From Demequinaceae bacterium UBA4004 (GTDB lineage Bacteria > Actinomycetota > Actinomycetes > Actinomycetales > Demequinaceae): 21,883 nucleotides of DNA. Of the stretch, positions 11,240 through 19,866 are shown one piece after another (positions within the stretch are counted from its first letter, which is position 1; every line of letters starts with the position of its first letter). Both the position numbers and the translations under genes were made by a program. Under the pieces are notes generated by a model that was given only the letters and a program-made list of their open reading frames with translations, was not told where the DNA came from and made no database searches. Where the stretch lies: positions 1,492 through 23,374 of the forward strand of contig DGBM01000118.1 of the NCBI GenBank assembly GCA_002384765.1, in the 5' to 3' direction.

Positions 11240-12259
11240 GGCGTTGAACGCAGACCTGACTGCGGGCGGAACGATCGATTCGCGGCGCACCACGCGGCAG
11301 ACCAGCTGGGTCGTGACACCCTCCACTGGAGCGCCGTCGATGAGCGCCACCACCGACTCCACTGCGCGCTGGCCCATCTCATAGTGCGGCAGCGCCACCG
11401 TCGTCAGCGCAGGATCGAGCGCGGCCGCGATCAGCAGCAGATCGTCGACGCCGATGACTGAAATGTCGCTTGGGATACGCAAACCCAGCCGTTGCGCTGC
11501 CTGGTAGACACCCATTGCCATCTGATCGTTGAAACAGAAGATGGCCGTCGGACGGTCCTCGGACCGCAGCAGCGGCAGCGCCGCCTCGCGCGCGCTCTGC
11601 GTCGTTGCCTCGCTCGCGTACACGATCCGTTCACGCGCGACGCCCGAGATGGCCTCTCGGTATCCGGTGACGCGCCCATCCCGGGCGCAGCCCGGAGTGA
11701 CGATGCTGAGGTGAGCGATGTCGCGGTGGCCGGCGTCGATCAGTTCCCGCGTGGCGTCACTGCCGATCCTGTCCTCGTCCGGCACGAATGATGCGACACC
11801 GTCGTCGCGCGCGCGGGCATTGACAAGCACGATGGGCAGTCCCAGCGCGGCAACGTCCAGGTCGACGTACTGGTGGAACATGCGGCCCACAATGAGCCCG
11901 TCGACGGGGAAGCTTCGTAGCAACGCGATCTCATGGGCTTCCAGCTCAGGGTTCGCTGCGGAACTTGCCACGATCATCGAGTAGGTGTTGATGACGGCAG
12001 CATCCTGAGCGCCCTTGAGCATCGCGACGGCGAACGGGGTGGTCGCGACGGTGTCGTCCACAAAGCCGATGGTGTGGGACTTTTCACGACGAAGCGCACT
12101 CGCCATGCGATTGGGGCGATAGTTCAGTTCCCGGGCAACCTCGACGACGCGGCGTCGCGTCTCATCGGTCATCGATCCGAGGCCGTTGAGGGCGTGCGAG
12201 ACTGTCGTGGTGGACACGCCCGCCACGGCCGCAACTTCTCGGATTCCGACCTTCTTCAC
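11237..12259 (-). CDS. LacI-family regulator as a possible separate product (internal start)
   Basis: An alternative reading of the same frame. A GTG at 12259-12257 would give a normal LacI regulator of about 340 residues beginning [16 protein letters not shown], the standard N-terminus. Only a poorly spaced GAGGG (12274-12270, 10 nt away) precedes it, but a TAGAAT -10 box lies about 45 nt upstream, so both separate transcription and separate translation are possible. If this is used, the cell may contain both the fusion and a free repressor. The upstream rimI frame has no stop of its own either way. Confidence 0.4.
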   Translation of the reverse strand: MKKVGIREVAAVAGVSTTTVSHALNGLGSMTDETRRRVVEVARELNYRPNRMASALRREKSHTIGFVDDTVATTPFAVAMLKGAQDAAVINTYSMIVASSAANPELEAHEIALLRSFPVDGLIVGRMFHQYVDLDVAALGLPIVLVNARARDDGVASFVPDEDRIGSDATRELIDAGHRDIAHLSIVTPGCARDGRVTGYREAISGVARERIVYASEATTQSAREAALPLLRSEDRPTAIFCFNDQMAMGVYQAAQRLGLRIPSDISVIGVDDLLLIAAALDPALTTVALPHYEMGQRAVESVVALIDGAPVEGVTTQLVCRVVRRESIVPPAVRSAFNA

Positions 12260-12835
12260 GACCAGGGAGCCCTCGTTTGCCTGCGCCTTTGGCGCTCCCG
12301 AGGATTCTAGCAAGGTCCTCGGCGCGGTCGCCGCGTGTGACTCCTCACGGCCAGACACGGTGGGCTCATAGCCACGCAGTTCGCGCCTCATCACGAGGGC
12401 GTCGACTCCGCCCGGCTGGTAGTACTTGGGGCGCACCCTCACCACCTCGAAGCCATACGACTCGTACAGGCCGCGCGCGGCCTCGTTGTCCACCGCGACC
12501 TCAAGCCAGGCGTCGGGCGCGTGAAAGGTTCCCGCCTCGGCGAGGAAGTCGTCCATGAGCACCTTGGCCAATCCCTGCCGCCGATGCTCCGGGGCGACGG
12601 CGAGGTTCATCAGGTGGAAGGCGTCCCCCTCGAAGCCGTAGATCGCGTAGGCGGAGAGTTCGCCGTCGACCTCGACCCCGCGATAGCGGTTGGTCCCGTA
12701 GCGCCAGTCCTCGCGGATGAGGCCCGCGGACCAGGCTGCCGACCCAAATATCACTCGCTCTTGCTGGGCGACCCATTCGAGGTCGCTCTCGCCCAGGTCT
12801 CGCAGGCGGGGGCCGAGCACTCCAGAGTCGGTCAT
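11237..12835 (-). CDS. rimI: Predicted fusion: RimI N-acetyltransferase joined to a LacI-family transcriptional regulator
   Basis: One uninterrupted 532-residue frame starting at the ATG that overlaps the tsaB stop (ATGA). Residues 1-153 are a complete RimI-type GNAT, which in its family acetylates the N-terminal alanine of ribosomal protein S18: the acetyl-CoA loop is [14 protein letters not shown] (80-93) and the end is the usual [16 protein letters not shown] to DALVMRREL. Residues 154-192 are a polar, disordered-looking linker with no stop codon. Residues 193-532 are a complete LacI regulator: DNA-binding helix-turn-helix [21 protein letters not shown], hinge region [13 protein letters not shown], and a periplasmic-binding-like sensor domain with [15 protein letters not shown] and SVIGVDD. 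Neither part shows a broken motif. Ligand and target operator are unknown. The order tsaE, tsaB, rimI, tsaD is standard, so lacI is the intruder. A sequencing error removing a rimI stop cannot be excluded. Confidence 0.8.
   Translation of the reverse strand: MTDSGVLGPRLRDLGESDLEWVAQQERVIFGSAAWSAGLIREDWRYGTNRYRGVEVDGELSAYAIYGFEGDAFHLMNLAVAPEHRRQGLAKVLMDDFLAEAGTFHAPDAWLEVAVDNEAARGLYESYGFEVVRVRPKYYQPGGVDALVMRRELRGYEPTVSGREESHAATAPRTLLESSGAPKAQANEGSLVVKKVGIREVAAVAGVSTTTVSHALNGLGSMTDETRRRVVEVARELNYRPNRMASALRREKSHTIGFVDDTVATTPFAVAMLKGAQDAAVINTYSMIVASSAANPELEAHEIALLRSFPVDGLIVGRMFHQYVDLDVAALGLPIVLVNARARDDGVASFVPDEDRIGSDATRELIDAGHRDIAHLSIVTPGCARDGRVTGYREAISGVARERIVYASEATTQSAREAALPLLRSEDRPTAIFCFNDQMAMGVYQAAQRLGLRIPSDISVIGVDDLLLIAAALDPALTTVALPHYEMGQRAVESVVALIDGAPVEGVTTQLVCRVVRRESIVPPAVRSAFNA
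12298..12322. promoter_or_regulatory. Inverted repeat around a -10 box at the rimI/lacI junction
   Basis: CCGAGGA (12298-12304) and TCCTCGG (12316-12322) are perfect 7-bp arms around an 11-nt centre. On the minus strand TAGAAT (12309-12304), a near-perfect -10 box, lies partly in the centre and touches one arm. No good -35 box is visible. The arrangement would suit autoregulation of lacI, or may be the remains of a hairpin that once ended rimI. LacI operators usually have a shorter symmetric centre, which weakens the operator reading. Confidence 0.4.
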
Positions 12836-13437
12836 GCGCCGTGAACGTCCGGGCGCCTCAGGTACAGCGGCTCGGTGCCGAGATTCTCGCCCGCGGCACG
12901 CCGGCGCAACGCCTCGCGCGCGAGCCACAGCGGATCCGGGTCGGCCTCGGCTGCACCCGGGAAGTAGTCCGGATACAGCGTCGCACCCCGGCCGACGGTC
13001 CGCTCGCCTGCGCCGATGCGGACATCGGCAGGTGCGGCCACCGCCGGCCCCTCGATGCGTCGACCAGCGGCGTATCGGGCCCAGTACACCTCGCGGCGCC
13101 TGGCATCGCCGACGACGACGACGTCGCGTTCCGCGGCGCCCAGCGCGTCCAGCGAGCACACGCCCCACACGGGCACATCCCAGGCGAAGGCGAGCATGCG
13201 ACCCGTCACCAGGCCCACTCGCAGACCGGTGAAGGGGGCGGGACCGGTGCCCACCACGATGCCGGTGACGTCGGACCGCGCCACGCCCGCCTCCTCCATC
13301 GCCTGTCGCACCACCTCGCTGAGCTGCTCGGCGTGACCGCGAGGCGCAAAGATCATCCTCCGTGCGAGGGCCTCCGTGGCCTCGGCATCCGTGATGGCCA
13401 CGGAGATCGCGGAAGAGGTGTCCAGCGAAATGATCAC
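12832..13437 (-). CDS. tsaB: tRNA t6A biosynthesis scaffold protein TsaB
   Basis: The non-catalytic ASKHA-fold partner that dimerises with TsaD and is required for t6A formation on tRNA. The 201-residue protein begins IISLDTSSAISVA, followed by the helical region with GHAEQLSEVV and the hallmark GTGPAPFTGLRVGLVTGRMLAFA; a variable C-terminal half ends LGTEPLYLRRPDV, the typical TsaB tail. The start is GTG 13437, which overlaps the tsaE stop codon as GTGA and has GGAAGGG 8 nt upstream; the in-frame GTG at 13446 would have no spacing to this site. It overlaps rimI by ATGA. The glycine/serine change in the GPGSFTGLR motif to GPAPFTGLR is a common actinobacterial form. Confidence 0.94.
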   Translation of the reverse strand: MIISLDTSSAISVAITDAEATEALARRMIFAPRGHAEQLSEVVRQAMEEAGVARSDVTGIVVGTGPAPFTGLRVGLVTGRMLAFAWDVPVWGVCSLDALGAAERDVVVVGDARRREVYWARYAAGRRIEGPAVAAPADVRIGAGERTVGRGATLYPDYFPGAAEADPDPLWLAREALRRRAAGENLGTEPLYLRRPDVHGA

Positions 13438-13931
13438 GCGGTCCACCCTTCCGCGGGCCAGGCGCGGTCGGCCCATGCGCCGCCCGTGGTGGAAATCGTC
13501 ACCGTGCGGTCGCCCGCGGCGGGGTCTTCGCCCTCGACGAGCTCGCCCCGGGGACGCTCAATGGTGATCAGCGCGTGACCTTCCGCGAGGGCCTCGGCCT
13601 TGCCTTCGCCCCATTCGACCACCGTCACCGCCTCGTCGGCCGACGCATCGAGGTCGAGGTGATCGAGCTCCTGCAGCGAGCCCAGCCGATAAGCGTCGAC
13701 GTGAACCAGCGCCGGCCCGGCGGCAGTCGGCTCGTGGACGCGAGAGATGATGAAGGTGGGGCTTGCGACTTGGCCACGCACCTCCAGCCCCGCGCCGATG
13801 CCTTGGACCAGCGTCGTCTTGCCAGCGCCCAACCCGCCGGACAGGATCACCAGGTCGCCCTCGGTGAACACAGCCGCCAATGCCTGGCCGAGTGCGCGCA
13901 TGGCTTCGCCGTTCGGAACGCGATACTTCAC
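13434..13931 (-). CDS. tsaE: tRNA t6A biosynthesis ATPase TsaE
   Basis: A small P-loop ATPase that binds the TsaB-TsaD dimer and resets it between rounds of t6A synthesis. In 165 residues it shows Walker A SGGLGAGKTTL (31-41), SPTFIISR (57-64), the HVDAYRL strand (77-83) and VVEWGE (104-109), all diagnostic for TsaE. The C-terminal 45 or so residues (after TIERP) are longer than in the E. coli protein and polar. GTG 13931 overlaps the alr stop codon as GTGA and is preceded by AAGGAG at about 5 nt. The surrounding genes confirm the identification. Confidence 0.96.
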   Translation of the reverse strand: MKYRVPNGEAMRALGQALAAVFTEGDLVILSGGLGAGKTTLVQGIGAGLEVRGQVASPTFIISRVHEPTAAGPALVHVDAYRLGSLQELDHLDLDASADEAVTVVEWGEGKAEALAEGHALITIERPRGELVEGEDPAAGDRTVTISTTGGAWADRAWPAEGWTA

Positions 13932-15034
13932 GCGAGCTCCTTGGCCCTCAGCCCCCCAAAGCGGCAGACAATTTCGTAGTCGATCGTGCCCACCGCCTCG
14001 GCCCAGTCGCTGGCGCTGGGCCCGTCGGGGCCGATGAGGGTCACCTCGTCACCCACGCACACCTCGGTGGCGGGCCCCAGGTCGATCACAAACTGGTCCA
14101 TGCACACGCGCCCCGCGATGCGGTAGCGCCGACCCTTGACCGCGACCTCGGCCACCGAGCCCGCCGCCCGGAACACGCCGTCGGCATAGCCAGCGCTGAC
14201 GAGTCCGAGCGTCGTCCGGAAGGTCGTGATGTACTCGTGGCCATAACTCACCCCGTGCCCCGCCGGCACGTCCTTCACCAGAATGATCTGGGAGGAGACA
14301 CTCATGGCGGGCCTGAGCCCGAAGTTGAGTCCGTCCGGGTCCTCGATCGGCGGGAGACCATAGATGGCGATCCCTGGGCGAACCAAGTCGAAGTGCAGAT
14401 CGGGCCTCGTGAGGGTGCACGCGGAGTTGGCCAGGTGCCGCACCTCTAGCGCGAGTGCGGACTGCTGAGCCATGACGAGCGCGAGCCTGAAGTTCTGCGC
14501 CTGCAGGTCGATCGTCGGGTGTCCTGGAGCGTCGGCCCACGCCAGGTGCGACCACATGCCCACCACGCGCAACAATCCCTCGCGCTCGGCGGCCTTCGCC
14601 AGTTCCAGCACGCCCGGCAGATCCTCGAGTGTCACGCCCTCGCGACCAAGCCCGGTGTCTATCGAAATGTGGATGCGCGGAGATGGCGCCCCATCGCGCG
14701 AGACCGCCATGATCCGTCCCAACACCTCCGGCGAGTTCACGGACAGATCGACGTCGGCCTCCATGAGTTCGGCCGCGGGCAACTCGGGGCCGTAGAGCCA
14801 CGTGAGAATCCTGCCGGTGTCGCCGGCGGCTCGCAGCGCAAGCGCCTCGTGCGGTTGCGCCACCCCGATCCAGGTGGCACCGCCCGCGCGTGCGGCCGCG
14901 GCGGCGGTGACCAGTCCGTGTCCGTAGCCGTCCGCCTTGACCACGGCCATGATCTGCGCGTCGGTCTTGCGCCCGAGGGTGCGCACATTGTGGGTAATCG
15001 CCGCGGAATCGACCGCAACCTTCAGCAGGCTCAT
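13928..15034 (-). CDS. alr: Alanine racemase
   Basis: PLP enzyme that converts L-alanine to D-alanine for the peptidoglycan stem peptide. The 368-residue protein carries the PLP-binding K33 in [10 protein letters not shown] (31-40) at the start of the N-terminal barrel, NSACTL (203-208), RPGIAIYG (219-226), and the GVSYGHEY segment (261-268) of the C-terminal domain that supplies the catalytic tyrosine of the partner subunit, followed by [21 protein letters not shown] and GDEVTLIG close the C-terminal fold. The frame is open far upstream, but ATG 15034 overlaps the acpS stop codon as ATGA and starts the homologous region. D-alanine production next to glmS fits a wall-precursor operon. Confidence 0.96.
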   Translation of the reverse strand: MSLLKVAVDSAAITHNVRTLGRKTDAQIMAVVKADGYGHGLVTAAAAARAGGATWIGVAQPHEALALRAAGDTGRILTWLYGPELPAAELMEADVDLSVNSPEVLGRIMAVSRDGAPSPRIHISIDTGLGREGVTLEDLPGVLELAKAAEREGLLRVVGMWSHLAWADAPGHPTIDLQAQNFRLALVMAQQSALALEVRHLANSACTLTRPDLHFDLVRPGIAIYGLPPIEDPDGLNFGLRPAMSVSSQIILVKDVPAGHGVSYGHEYITTFRTTLGLVSAGYADGVFRAAGSVAEVAVKGRRYRIAGRVCMDQFVIDLGPATEVCVGDEVTLIGPDGPSASDWAEAVGTIDYEIVCRFGGLRAKELA

Positions 15035-15387
15035 GACGCCTCCGCGATGACAACAGCCGACGCGATACCCGCGTCGTGGGACAAGGACACGTGGAGGGTG
15101 GAGATGCCCAGCGCGGCGGCGCGCTGCGCCACCGTTCCGGATATCACGAATCGAGGCTGACCCGAGGGGTCCTTCACCACTTCGGCGTCTTGCCACGACA
15201 GCCCCGCGGGGGCACCCAAGGCCTTCGCGAGCGCCTCCTTGGCGGCCCACCGGGCGGCCATCGAGTGGCGCCCCAGCTCCCGTTCCGAGGGGGTGAACAC
15301 CTTCTCGGCGAACCGAGGAGTGCGTTCGACGGCGCGGTCGAAGCGTTCGAGTTCCACGACGTCGATGCCGACTCCGACGACGGCCAT
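15031..15387 (-). CDS. acpS: Holo-[acyl-carrier-protein] synthase
   Basis: Transfers 4'-phosphopantetheine from coenzyme A to the serine of acyl carrier protein, activating fatty acid synthesis. At 118 residues it is a normal Acp[13 protein letters not shown] (5-16) with the magnesium ligand D9, FTPSERE (31-37), and [12 protein letters not shown] (47-58) with E51. The C-terminal [18 protein letters not shown] strand is intact. The ATG lies 2 nt after the glmS stop codon, so translation is probably coupled. Phosphopantetheine comes from CoA, and coaA is the divergent neighbour of glmS, though the two are separately transcribed. Confidence 0.95.
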   Translation of the reverse strand: MAVVGVGIDVVELERFDRAVERTPRFAEKVFTPSERELGRHSMAARWAAKEALAKALGAPAGLSWQDAEVVKDPSGQPRFVISGTVAQRAAALGISTLHVSLSHDAGIASAVVIAEAS

Positions 15388-15389
15388 CG

Positions 15390-17255
15390 CTATTCGACCG
15401 TGACGGACTTGGCCAGGTTGCGCGGCTGGTCCACGTCAAAACCCTTGGCGCTGGCCAATTCGTGCGCGAAGATCTGCAAGGGCACCACGGTGACCAGCGG
15501 CATCAGCAGCGTGGGGGTGACCGGCACGGTGATCAGGTGATCGGCGTGCTCCGCCGCCGCCGTGTCGCCCTCCTCGGCAATCACGATCGTGCGGGCGCCC
15601 CGAGCGCGCACCTCCTGGATGTTGGAGATCACCTTGGAGTGCAACACCTCGCGACCGCGCGGGCTCGGCAGGACGATGAAGACCGGCTGTCCGGGTTCCA
15701 CGAGCGCAATGGGACCGTGCTTGAGCTCGCCCGCCGCGAACCCTTCCGCGTGGATGTAGGCGAGCTCCTTGAGCTTGAGCGCACCCTCGAGTGCCACCGG
15801 GTAGCCGACGTGACGGCCAAGAAACAACACGGTGCGCTCGTCGACCATGGACCGCGCGAGTTCGCGCAGCGGTTCACTCGTGTCGAGTACGCGCTGGATC
15901 TTGGCTGGCATCGCATCGAGCTCGGCCAACAGCGCGGCGATCTCGTCGGGAAACTTGTTGCCACGGAGTTCGGCCAGGTAGATCCCCAGGAGGAACGCGG
16001 CGGCGATCTGGGACAGGAAGGCCTTGGTAGACGCGACCGCGATCTCAGGCCCTGCGCGGGTGTACAGCACGGCGTCGGCCTCACGGGCGATCGTGGAGCC
16101 CTGCACGTTGACGAGCGCCACCACGGGTGCGCCCTGCTGCTGCGCGTGCCGCAGCGCCATGATGGTGTCCATCGTCTCGCCCGACTGGCTGATGGCCACC
16201 ACCAGCGTGCGGATCGAGAGCACGGGATCGCGATAGCGGAACTCGTGTGCCAGCTCGACCTCCACGGGGATGCGCGTCCAGTGCTCGATCGCGTACCGCG
16301 CCACCAAACCGGCGTTGGCGGCCGTGCCGCACGCGATCACAATGATCTTGTCGATGGACGAGAGCACCGATTCCGCAATGAGTCCTTCGTCCAGCTGGAG
16401 GCGGCCCTGCTCGTTGACGCGGCCGCGCAGCGTGTCCGCCACAGCGGCGGGCTGGTCGTGGATCTCCTTGTCCATGAAGGTCGCGAAGCCGCCCTTCTGA
16501 GCGGCCGACGCGTCCCACGTGACCTCGTACGGCTCTCGATTCACGGGGTTTCCTGCAAGATCGGTGACGGTCACGGCGTCCGGCGTGATCTCGACGACCT
16601 CGTCTTGACCCAGTTCGAGCGCCATGCGGGTGTGCTCGATGAACGCCACCACGTCGGATCCGAGGAAGTTCTCGCCTTCCCCGATGCCCGCGACCAGCGG
16701 CGAGTTACGGCGCGTGCCGACCACCACGTGGGGCTCTGCCGCGTCCACGGCGAGCAGGGTGAAAGCCCCCTCGAGATGCCGGGCGACGGCCCGCATGGCG
16801 TCGGTCAGCGTCAGCCCGTCTCTCACGTAGCGGGCCAACAGGTGCCCCGCCACCTCGGTGTCGGTATCTGAGTGGAAGGTGATGCCTTCGGCAAGCAGCT
16901 CCGCGCGCAGCGCGCCGTAGTTCTCGATGATTCCGTTGTGGATGATCGCGATCCGCCCGTCCGCCGCCAGGTGAGGGTGCGCATTGGCGTCCGTGGGCGG
17001 ACCATGCGTGGCCCAGCGCGTGTGTCCGATGGCCGCCGTGCCGTCGGCAAGCGGGCTTTGTGCGAGTTCCTTGGCCAGGTTCGTGAGTTTCCCGGCCTTC
17101 TTGGCCACCGCGAGGTGTTCCCTGTCGCCGGTGACCACGGCCAGCCCTGCGGAATCGTAGCCCCGGTACTCCAAGCGCTCCAGCCCAGCCATGACGACGG
17201 CCCCGGCACGCGCACTGGGGCCACCCGTTCCTACGTAACCTACGATGCCACACAT
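15390..17255 (-). CDS. glmS: Glutamine-fructose-6-phosphate aminotransferase (isomerising)
   Basis: Makes glucosamine-6-phosphate from fructose-6-phosphate and glutamine, the entry to UDP-GlcNAc and peptidoglycan. The 621-residue protein has the N-terminal glutaminase with the nucleophile C2 (MCGIVGYVG), [16 protein letters not shown] (78-85), HNGIIENY and SDTDTEV (129-135), then two SIS sugar-isomerase domains with [20 protein letters not shown] and [12 protein letters not shown], and the conserved tail [13 protein letters not shown]. Because processed C2 must be N-terminal, the start is fixed at ATG 17255 although the frame is open to 17381. TACACT ends 7 nt before the ATG, so the mRNA is probably leaderless, leaving no place for a glmS ribozyme. 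It is the first gene of the operon ending at 8555. Confidence 0.97.
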   Translation of the reverse strand: MCGIVGYVGTGGPSARAGAVVMAGLERLEYRGYDSAGLAVVTGDREHLAVAKKAGKLTNLAKELAQSPLADGTAAIGHTRWATHGPPTDANAHPHLAADGRIAIIHNGIIENYGALRAELLAEGITFHSDTDTEVAGHLLARYVRDGLTLTDAMRAVARHLEGAFTLLAVDAAEPHVVVGTRRNSPLVAGIGEGENFLGSDVVAFIEHTRMALELGQDEVVEITPDAVTVTDLAGNPVNREPYEVTWDASAAQKGGFATFMDKEIHDQPAAVADTLRGRVNEQGRLQLDEGLIAESVLSSIDKIIVIACGTAANAGLVARYAIEHWTRIPVEVELAHEFRYRDPVLSIRTLVVAISQSGETMDTIMALRHAQQQGAPVVALVNVQGSTIAREADAVLYTRAGPEIAVASTKAFLSQIAAAFLLGIYLAELRGNKFPDEIAALLAELDAMPAKIQRVLDTSEPLRELARSMVDERTVLFLGRHVGYPVALEGALKLKELAYIHAEGFAAGELKHGPIALVEPGQPVFIVLPSPRGREVLHSKVISNIQEVRARGARTIVIAEEGDTAAAEHADHLITVPVTPTLLMPLVTVVPLQIFAHELASAKGFDVDQPRNLAKSVTVE

Positions 17256-17262
17256 GCGCTCA

Positions 17263-17268
17263 AGTGTA
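17263..17268 (-). promoter_or_regulatory. Leaderless-type -10 box of glmS
   Basis: TACACT on the minus strand is followed by 7 nt and the fixed glmS ATG. There is no Shine-Dalgarno sequence in between and no recognisable -35 box. It drives the long operon ending with the glycoside hydrolase gene. Confidence 0.6.
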
Positions 17269-17319
17269 GAGGGCCAGAGCCCTTCTCGGGGTCGAGTCAG
17301 CGCGCCGTCGTTCATGCGT

Positions 17320-17325
17320 GACAAT
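17320..17325 (+). promoter_or_regulatory. Possible -10 box of coaA
   Basis: GACAAT ends 6 nt before the coaA GTG. It is a weaker match to TANNNT, but a GGAGGG that follows is too close to the GTG (directly adjacent) to act as its ribosome binding site, so leaderless expression is plausible. Confidence 0.3.
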
Positions 17326-17331
17326 GGAGGG

Positions 17332-18288
17332 GTGAGCGTCCGCGACGACGAGGTGAGTGTGAGCCCGTTCCTTTCGTTCACCCGCGCCGAGTGGTCGGCT
17401 CTCGCAGATTCGACACCCTTGCCCTTGACCGCGGCCGATGTCCGGCGAGTACGCGGCTTGGGCGATCCGATCGACTTGCGTGAGGTCGACCAGATCTACC
17501 GACCCCTGTCGCGACTGCTGACGCTGTATTCCGACGCGGTGGGTTCGCTGCACGCCGCCACGAGCGCGTTTCTCGGCGAGCGCGCGTCGCGCACGCCCTT
17601 TGTCATTGGCATCGCCGGTTCCGTGGCCGTCGGCAAGTCGACCACCGCTCGCGTGCTGAGGGAGATGCTTGCGCGCTGGCCCTCCTCGCCCCACGTGTCA
17701 TTGGTGACGACCGATGGCTTCCTGCTACCGAATGCGGTGCTCGAACAGCGGGGACTGTTGGGACGCAAGGGCTTCCCGGAGTCCTACGACAGACGCGCGC
17801 TGAGGTCGTTCATCGCGGACGTGAAGTCCGGGGTGCCCGCGGTGTCGGCGCCGGTGTATTCACACGTGACATATGACATCGTCCCTGGCGAGTCGATCAC
17901 TGTGAGCCAACCTGACGTGCTCATTGTCGAGGGCCTCAACGTGCTGCAGCCGGCCGCGGTGCGCACCAAGGATTCTCGCGCCCTCGCCGTTTCGGACTAC
18001 TTCGATGCGTCGATCTACGTCGACGCCGACGAGTCCCACGTCCGCCAGTGGTACATCGATCGCTTCTTGTCACTGCGCACGACGGCGTTCGCGAGGCCGG
18101 ACAGCTACTTCCGCAACTACGCCGACCTGACGGACCAGGAGGCCAGGGACAAGTCGTCCCACATCTGGGACACCATCAATGCGCCCAACCTGGAGCGCAA
18201 CATTGCGCCCACGCGGTCGCGCGCCACGATCATCCTGCGCAAGGGACGCGACCACGCGGTCCAATCGGTGCACATGCGCAAGCTCTAG
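17332..18288 (+). CDS. coaA: Type I pantothenate kinase
   Basis: Phosphorylates pantothenate with ATP, the first and usually rate-limiting step of coenzyme A synthesis. The 318-residue protein matches bacterial type I Coa[13 protein letters not shown] near the start, Walker A GSVAVGKS (96-103), TTDGFLLPN (126-134), KGFPESYD (146-153), YSHVTYDIV (176-184), VEGLNVLQ (199-206) and a C-terminal [19 protein letters not shown]. Several starts are possible (ATG 17314, GTG 17332, GTG 17353); I chose 17332 because it gives the usual family length and sits 6 nt after a -10-like box. It is divergent from glmS, 76 bp apart, and its TAG stop overlaps the stop of the converging methyltransferase gene in a CTAG tetranucleotide. 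Confidence 0.93.
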   Translation: MSVRDDEVSVSPFLSFTRAEWSALADSTPLPLTAADVRRVRGLGDPIDLREVDQIYRPLSRLLTLYSDAVGSLHAATSAFLGERASRTPFVIGIAGSVAVGKSTTARVLREMLARWPSSPHVSLVTTDGFLLPNAVLEQRGLLGRKGFPESYDRRALRSFIADVKSGVPAVSAPVYSHVTYDIVPGESITVSQPDVLIVEGLNVLQPAAVRTKDSRALAVSDYFDASIYVDADESHVRQWYIDRFLSLRTTAFARPDSYFRNYADLTDQEARDKSSHIWDTINAPNLERNIAPTRSRATIILRKGRDHAVQSVHMRKL

Positions 18289-19172
18289 GGCCGACGCGCG
18301 ATCACCGTGAACGTACACGGCACCAGGTCGCGCTCCGCCGCCGGCCATGCGAAGTCGGAGTCGGGCTCGGCGGTGACCGGGCTCATCCGGGGCGAGAACT
18401 GCCACGGCAGCGTCTTTCCCTCATCGAGCGCCACCAGCTCAAGGCCCTGACGCAGCAGCACCGTCACCACTTCGGAGACGGGATGCGGCCACTCGTAGGT
18501 GCGCGTATGCTCCACGGTGCCATCGCCCACATAGGTCCCTGCCTCATCCCACTGGAGCGCCCGACCGCCGCCAAAGTACCGGTAGCGCACGCTGAGGTTC
18601 GGGGCAAACTCGTCGAGGGTGCCCAGCATCGGGTGCCCGTCGCGGAGGTAGAAGACGCCGCCGGGATTCAGGAGCGAGGCAACCTGCCCCGCCCACAGGT
18701 CCAGGTCGTTGAGCCAGCCGATGGTGCCGATGCTCGTGTAGACCACGTCGAACTGTCGCGTCGTGCCCAGGTGACGATCCACGGCCGCTCGCGCGTCCAG
18801 CACATCGGTTTGGATCCAGTCCGCCGTGACGCCACAATCGGCGGCGAGGGTGGCCGCCGCGTCAAGAGCCGCCGGGGAAAAGTCAATGCCGGTCACCCGC
18901 GCGCCGGCACGTGCGAGCGACACGGTGTCCGTGCCGATGTGGCATTGCAGGTGACACAGATCCACCCCGCGCAGCGACTTGCCGGGCATGTGGGGCAGCA
19001 GGGCCTCAAGATCGGTGCGCACCACCGAACTCAGGTGATCTGGATCGTTGCGCAAGGCGGCGGTGTGATACGCCTCGACGTGCAGCGGGACGCGATCCTC
19101 CCAGTTGGCGAGATTGGCGCGGCGCGCCTCCTCCCAGGGAACGTCAACCCCGTCGACGGGCTCGCTAGCCAT
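18285..19172 (-). CDS. Class I SAM-dependent methyltransferase, substrate unknown
   Basis: A 295-residue small-molecule-type methyltransferase. The SAM site begins with [19 protein letters not shown] (69-87), a Cys/His-containing form of motif I, followed by GIDFS (96-100) with the ribose-binding aspartate, a D123 region, and [14 protein letters not shown] (141-154). The C-terminal part is rich in aromatic residues ([21 protein letters not shown]) as in families that methylate small hydrophobic or lipid substrates. ATG 19172 overlaps the end of the DedA-type gene by 8 bp; a TTG at 19187 is also in frame. It is the last visible gene of the rplM operon and its stop is interleaved with that of coaA. 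I cannot name the substrate. Confidence 0.82.
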   Translation of the reverse strand: MASEPVDGVDVPWEEARRANLANWEDRVPLHVEAYHTAALRNDPDHLSSVVRTDLEALLPHMPGKSLRGVDLCHLQCHIGTDTVSLARAGARVTGIDFSPAALDAAATLAADCGVTADWIQTDVLDARAAVDRHLGTTRQFDVVYTSIGTIGWLNDLDLWAGQVASLLNPGGVFYLRDGHPMLGTLDEFAPNLSVRYRYFGGGRALQWDEAGTYVGDGTVEHTRTYEWPHPVSEVVTVLLRQGLELVALDEGKTLPWQFSPRMSPVTAEPDSDFAWPAAERDLVPCTFTVIARRP

Positions 19173-19866
19173 CCTTGCCGTCTTCAACGGGTTGCGGCTC
19201 GTGGGCCCTCATCTCCTCCGCAAGCGGAGGCAGGTGGGGTGCGCTGAGGCCAAACAGGGTCAAGAGCTTGTCCACCGCAAGTCCGAGCACGATGCCACCG
19301 GTGATGCCCGCCGCAATGGACAGGAGGAGGTTGTCGCCGAGCAGGCTCGCGGCCACCGTGCCGATCAGGATTCCCCATGCCGCCCAGACCGAGGCGGCAA
19401 TCGCGTCGACCGCCATGAAGCGTCGGCGCGGGAAGCGCAGCGCACCTGCGGACAGGTTGACCGCCACCCTCCCCATCGGGATGAAGCGTGCCGCGATGAT
19501 GTAGAGGGTGCCGCGGTGCTCCAAGGCATGCTCGGCCCAGTCCAGCGCCGCGAGGATCTTGGGCCGCTTGAACAGCTTGACGTGGCGCACATCCACCTTG
19601 GTGCCGATGAAGTACGCGGTCTGATCGCCGCACCACGCACCCGCAGCGCCGGCTAGGAAGAGCAAGGGCAGGATCGGCTTGCCAACGGACTGCCACGCCG
19701 AGGCCGCGCCGATGATCACCGATTCGCTCGGCACCACGGGGATGACCGCGTCGATCAGGGACACGGCAAAGACGGAGGGGTAGATCCATAGGGACTCCAC
19801 CAGGGCGAGGATGCCCTCTTCCACATTGCCGGACAGGTGGATCAGGTAGTCCCAGACGCCGCTCAT
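19165..19866 (-). CDS. DedA-family membrane protein
   Basis: A 233-residue integral membrane protein of the DedA/SNARE-associated superfamily. It shows LIDAVIPVVPSESVIIGAA (37-55) with the conserved acidic E48, the AGAAGAWCGDQTAYFIG re-entrant segment (72-88), and the signature ARFIPMGRVAVNLSAGALRFPRRRF (126-150) with R127 and R133, then two further hydrophobic helices and a short acidic C-terminal tail. Some DedA proteins have been shown to move undecaprenyl phosphate or phospholipids across the membrane. Its ATG overlaps the glmM stop as ATGA, so it is translationally coupled to a cell-wall precursor enzyme, which makes a lipid-carrier recycling role attractive but unproven. Confidence 0.9.
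   Translation of the reverse strand: MSGVWDYLIHLSGNVEEGILALVESLWIYPSVFAVSLIDAVIPVVPSESVIIGAASAWQSVGKPILPLLFLAGAAGAWCGDQTAYFIGTKVDVRHVKLFKRPKILAALDWAEHALEHRGTLYIIAARFIPMGRVAVNLSAGALRFPRRRFMAVDAIAASVWAAWGILIGTVAASLLGDNLLLSIAAGITGGIVLGLAVDKLLTLFGLSAPHLPPLAEEMRAHEPQPVEDGKDG

Noticed and set aside
12836..13168. N-terminal extension of the rimI-lacI frame
   Set aside because: It is Arg-rich shadow of tsaB; the ATGA overlap at 12835 marks the real start.
14049..15053. 334-codon minus-strand frame overlapping alr
   Set aside because: It is the out-of-frame shadow of alr; the product is Arg/Gly/Ala-rich with no motif.
15462..16871. 469-codon plus-strand open frame opposite glmS
   Set aside because: Composition is the Arg/His/Gly-rich pattern of an antisense shadow in GC-rich DNA, and glmS on the other strand is fully conserved.
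17256..17331. glmS ribozyme or other riboswitch upstream of glmS
   Set aside because: Only 76 bp separate glmS from coaA, and the -10 box is 7 nt from the ATG, leaving no leader to hold an RNA switch.
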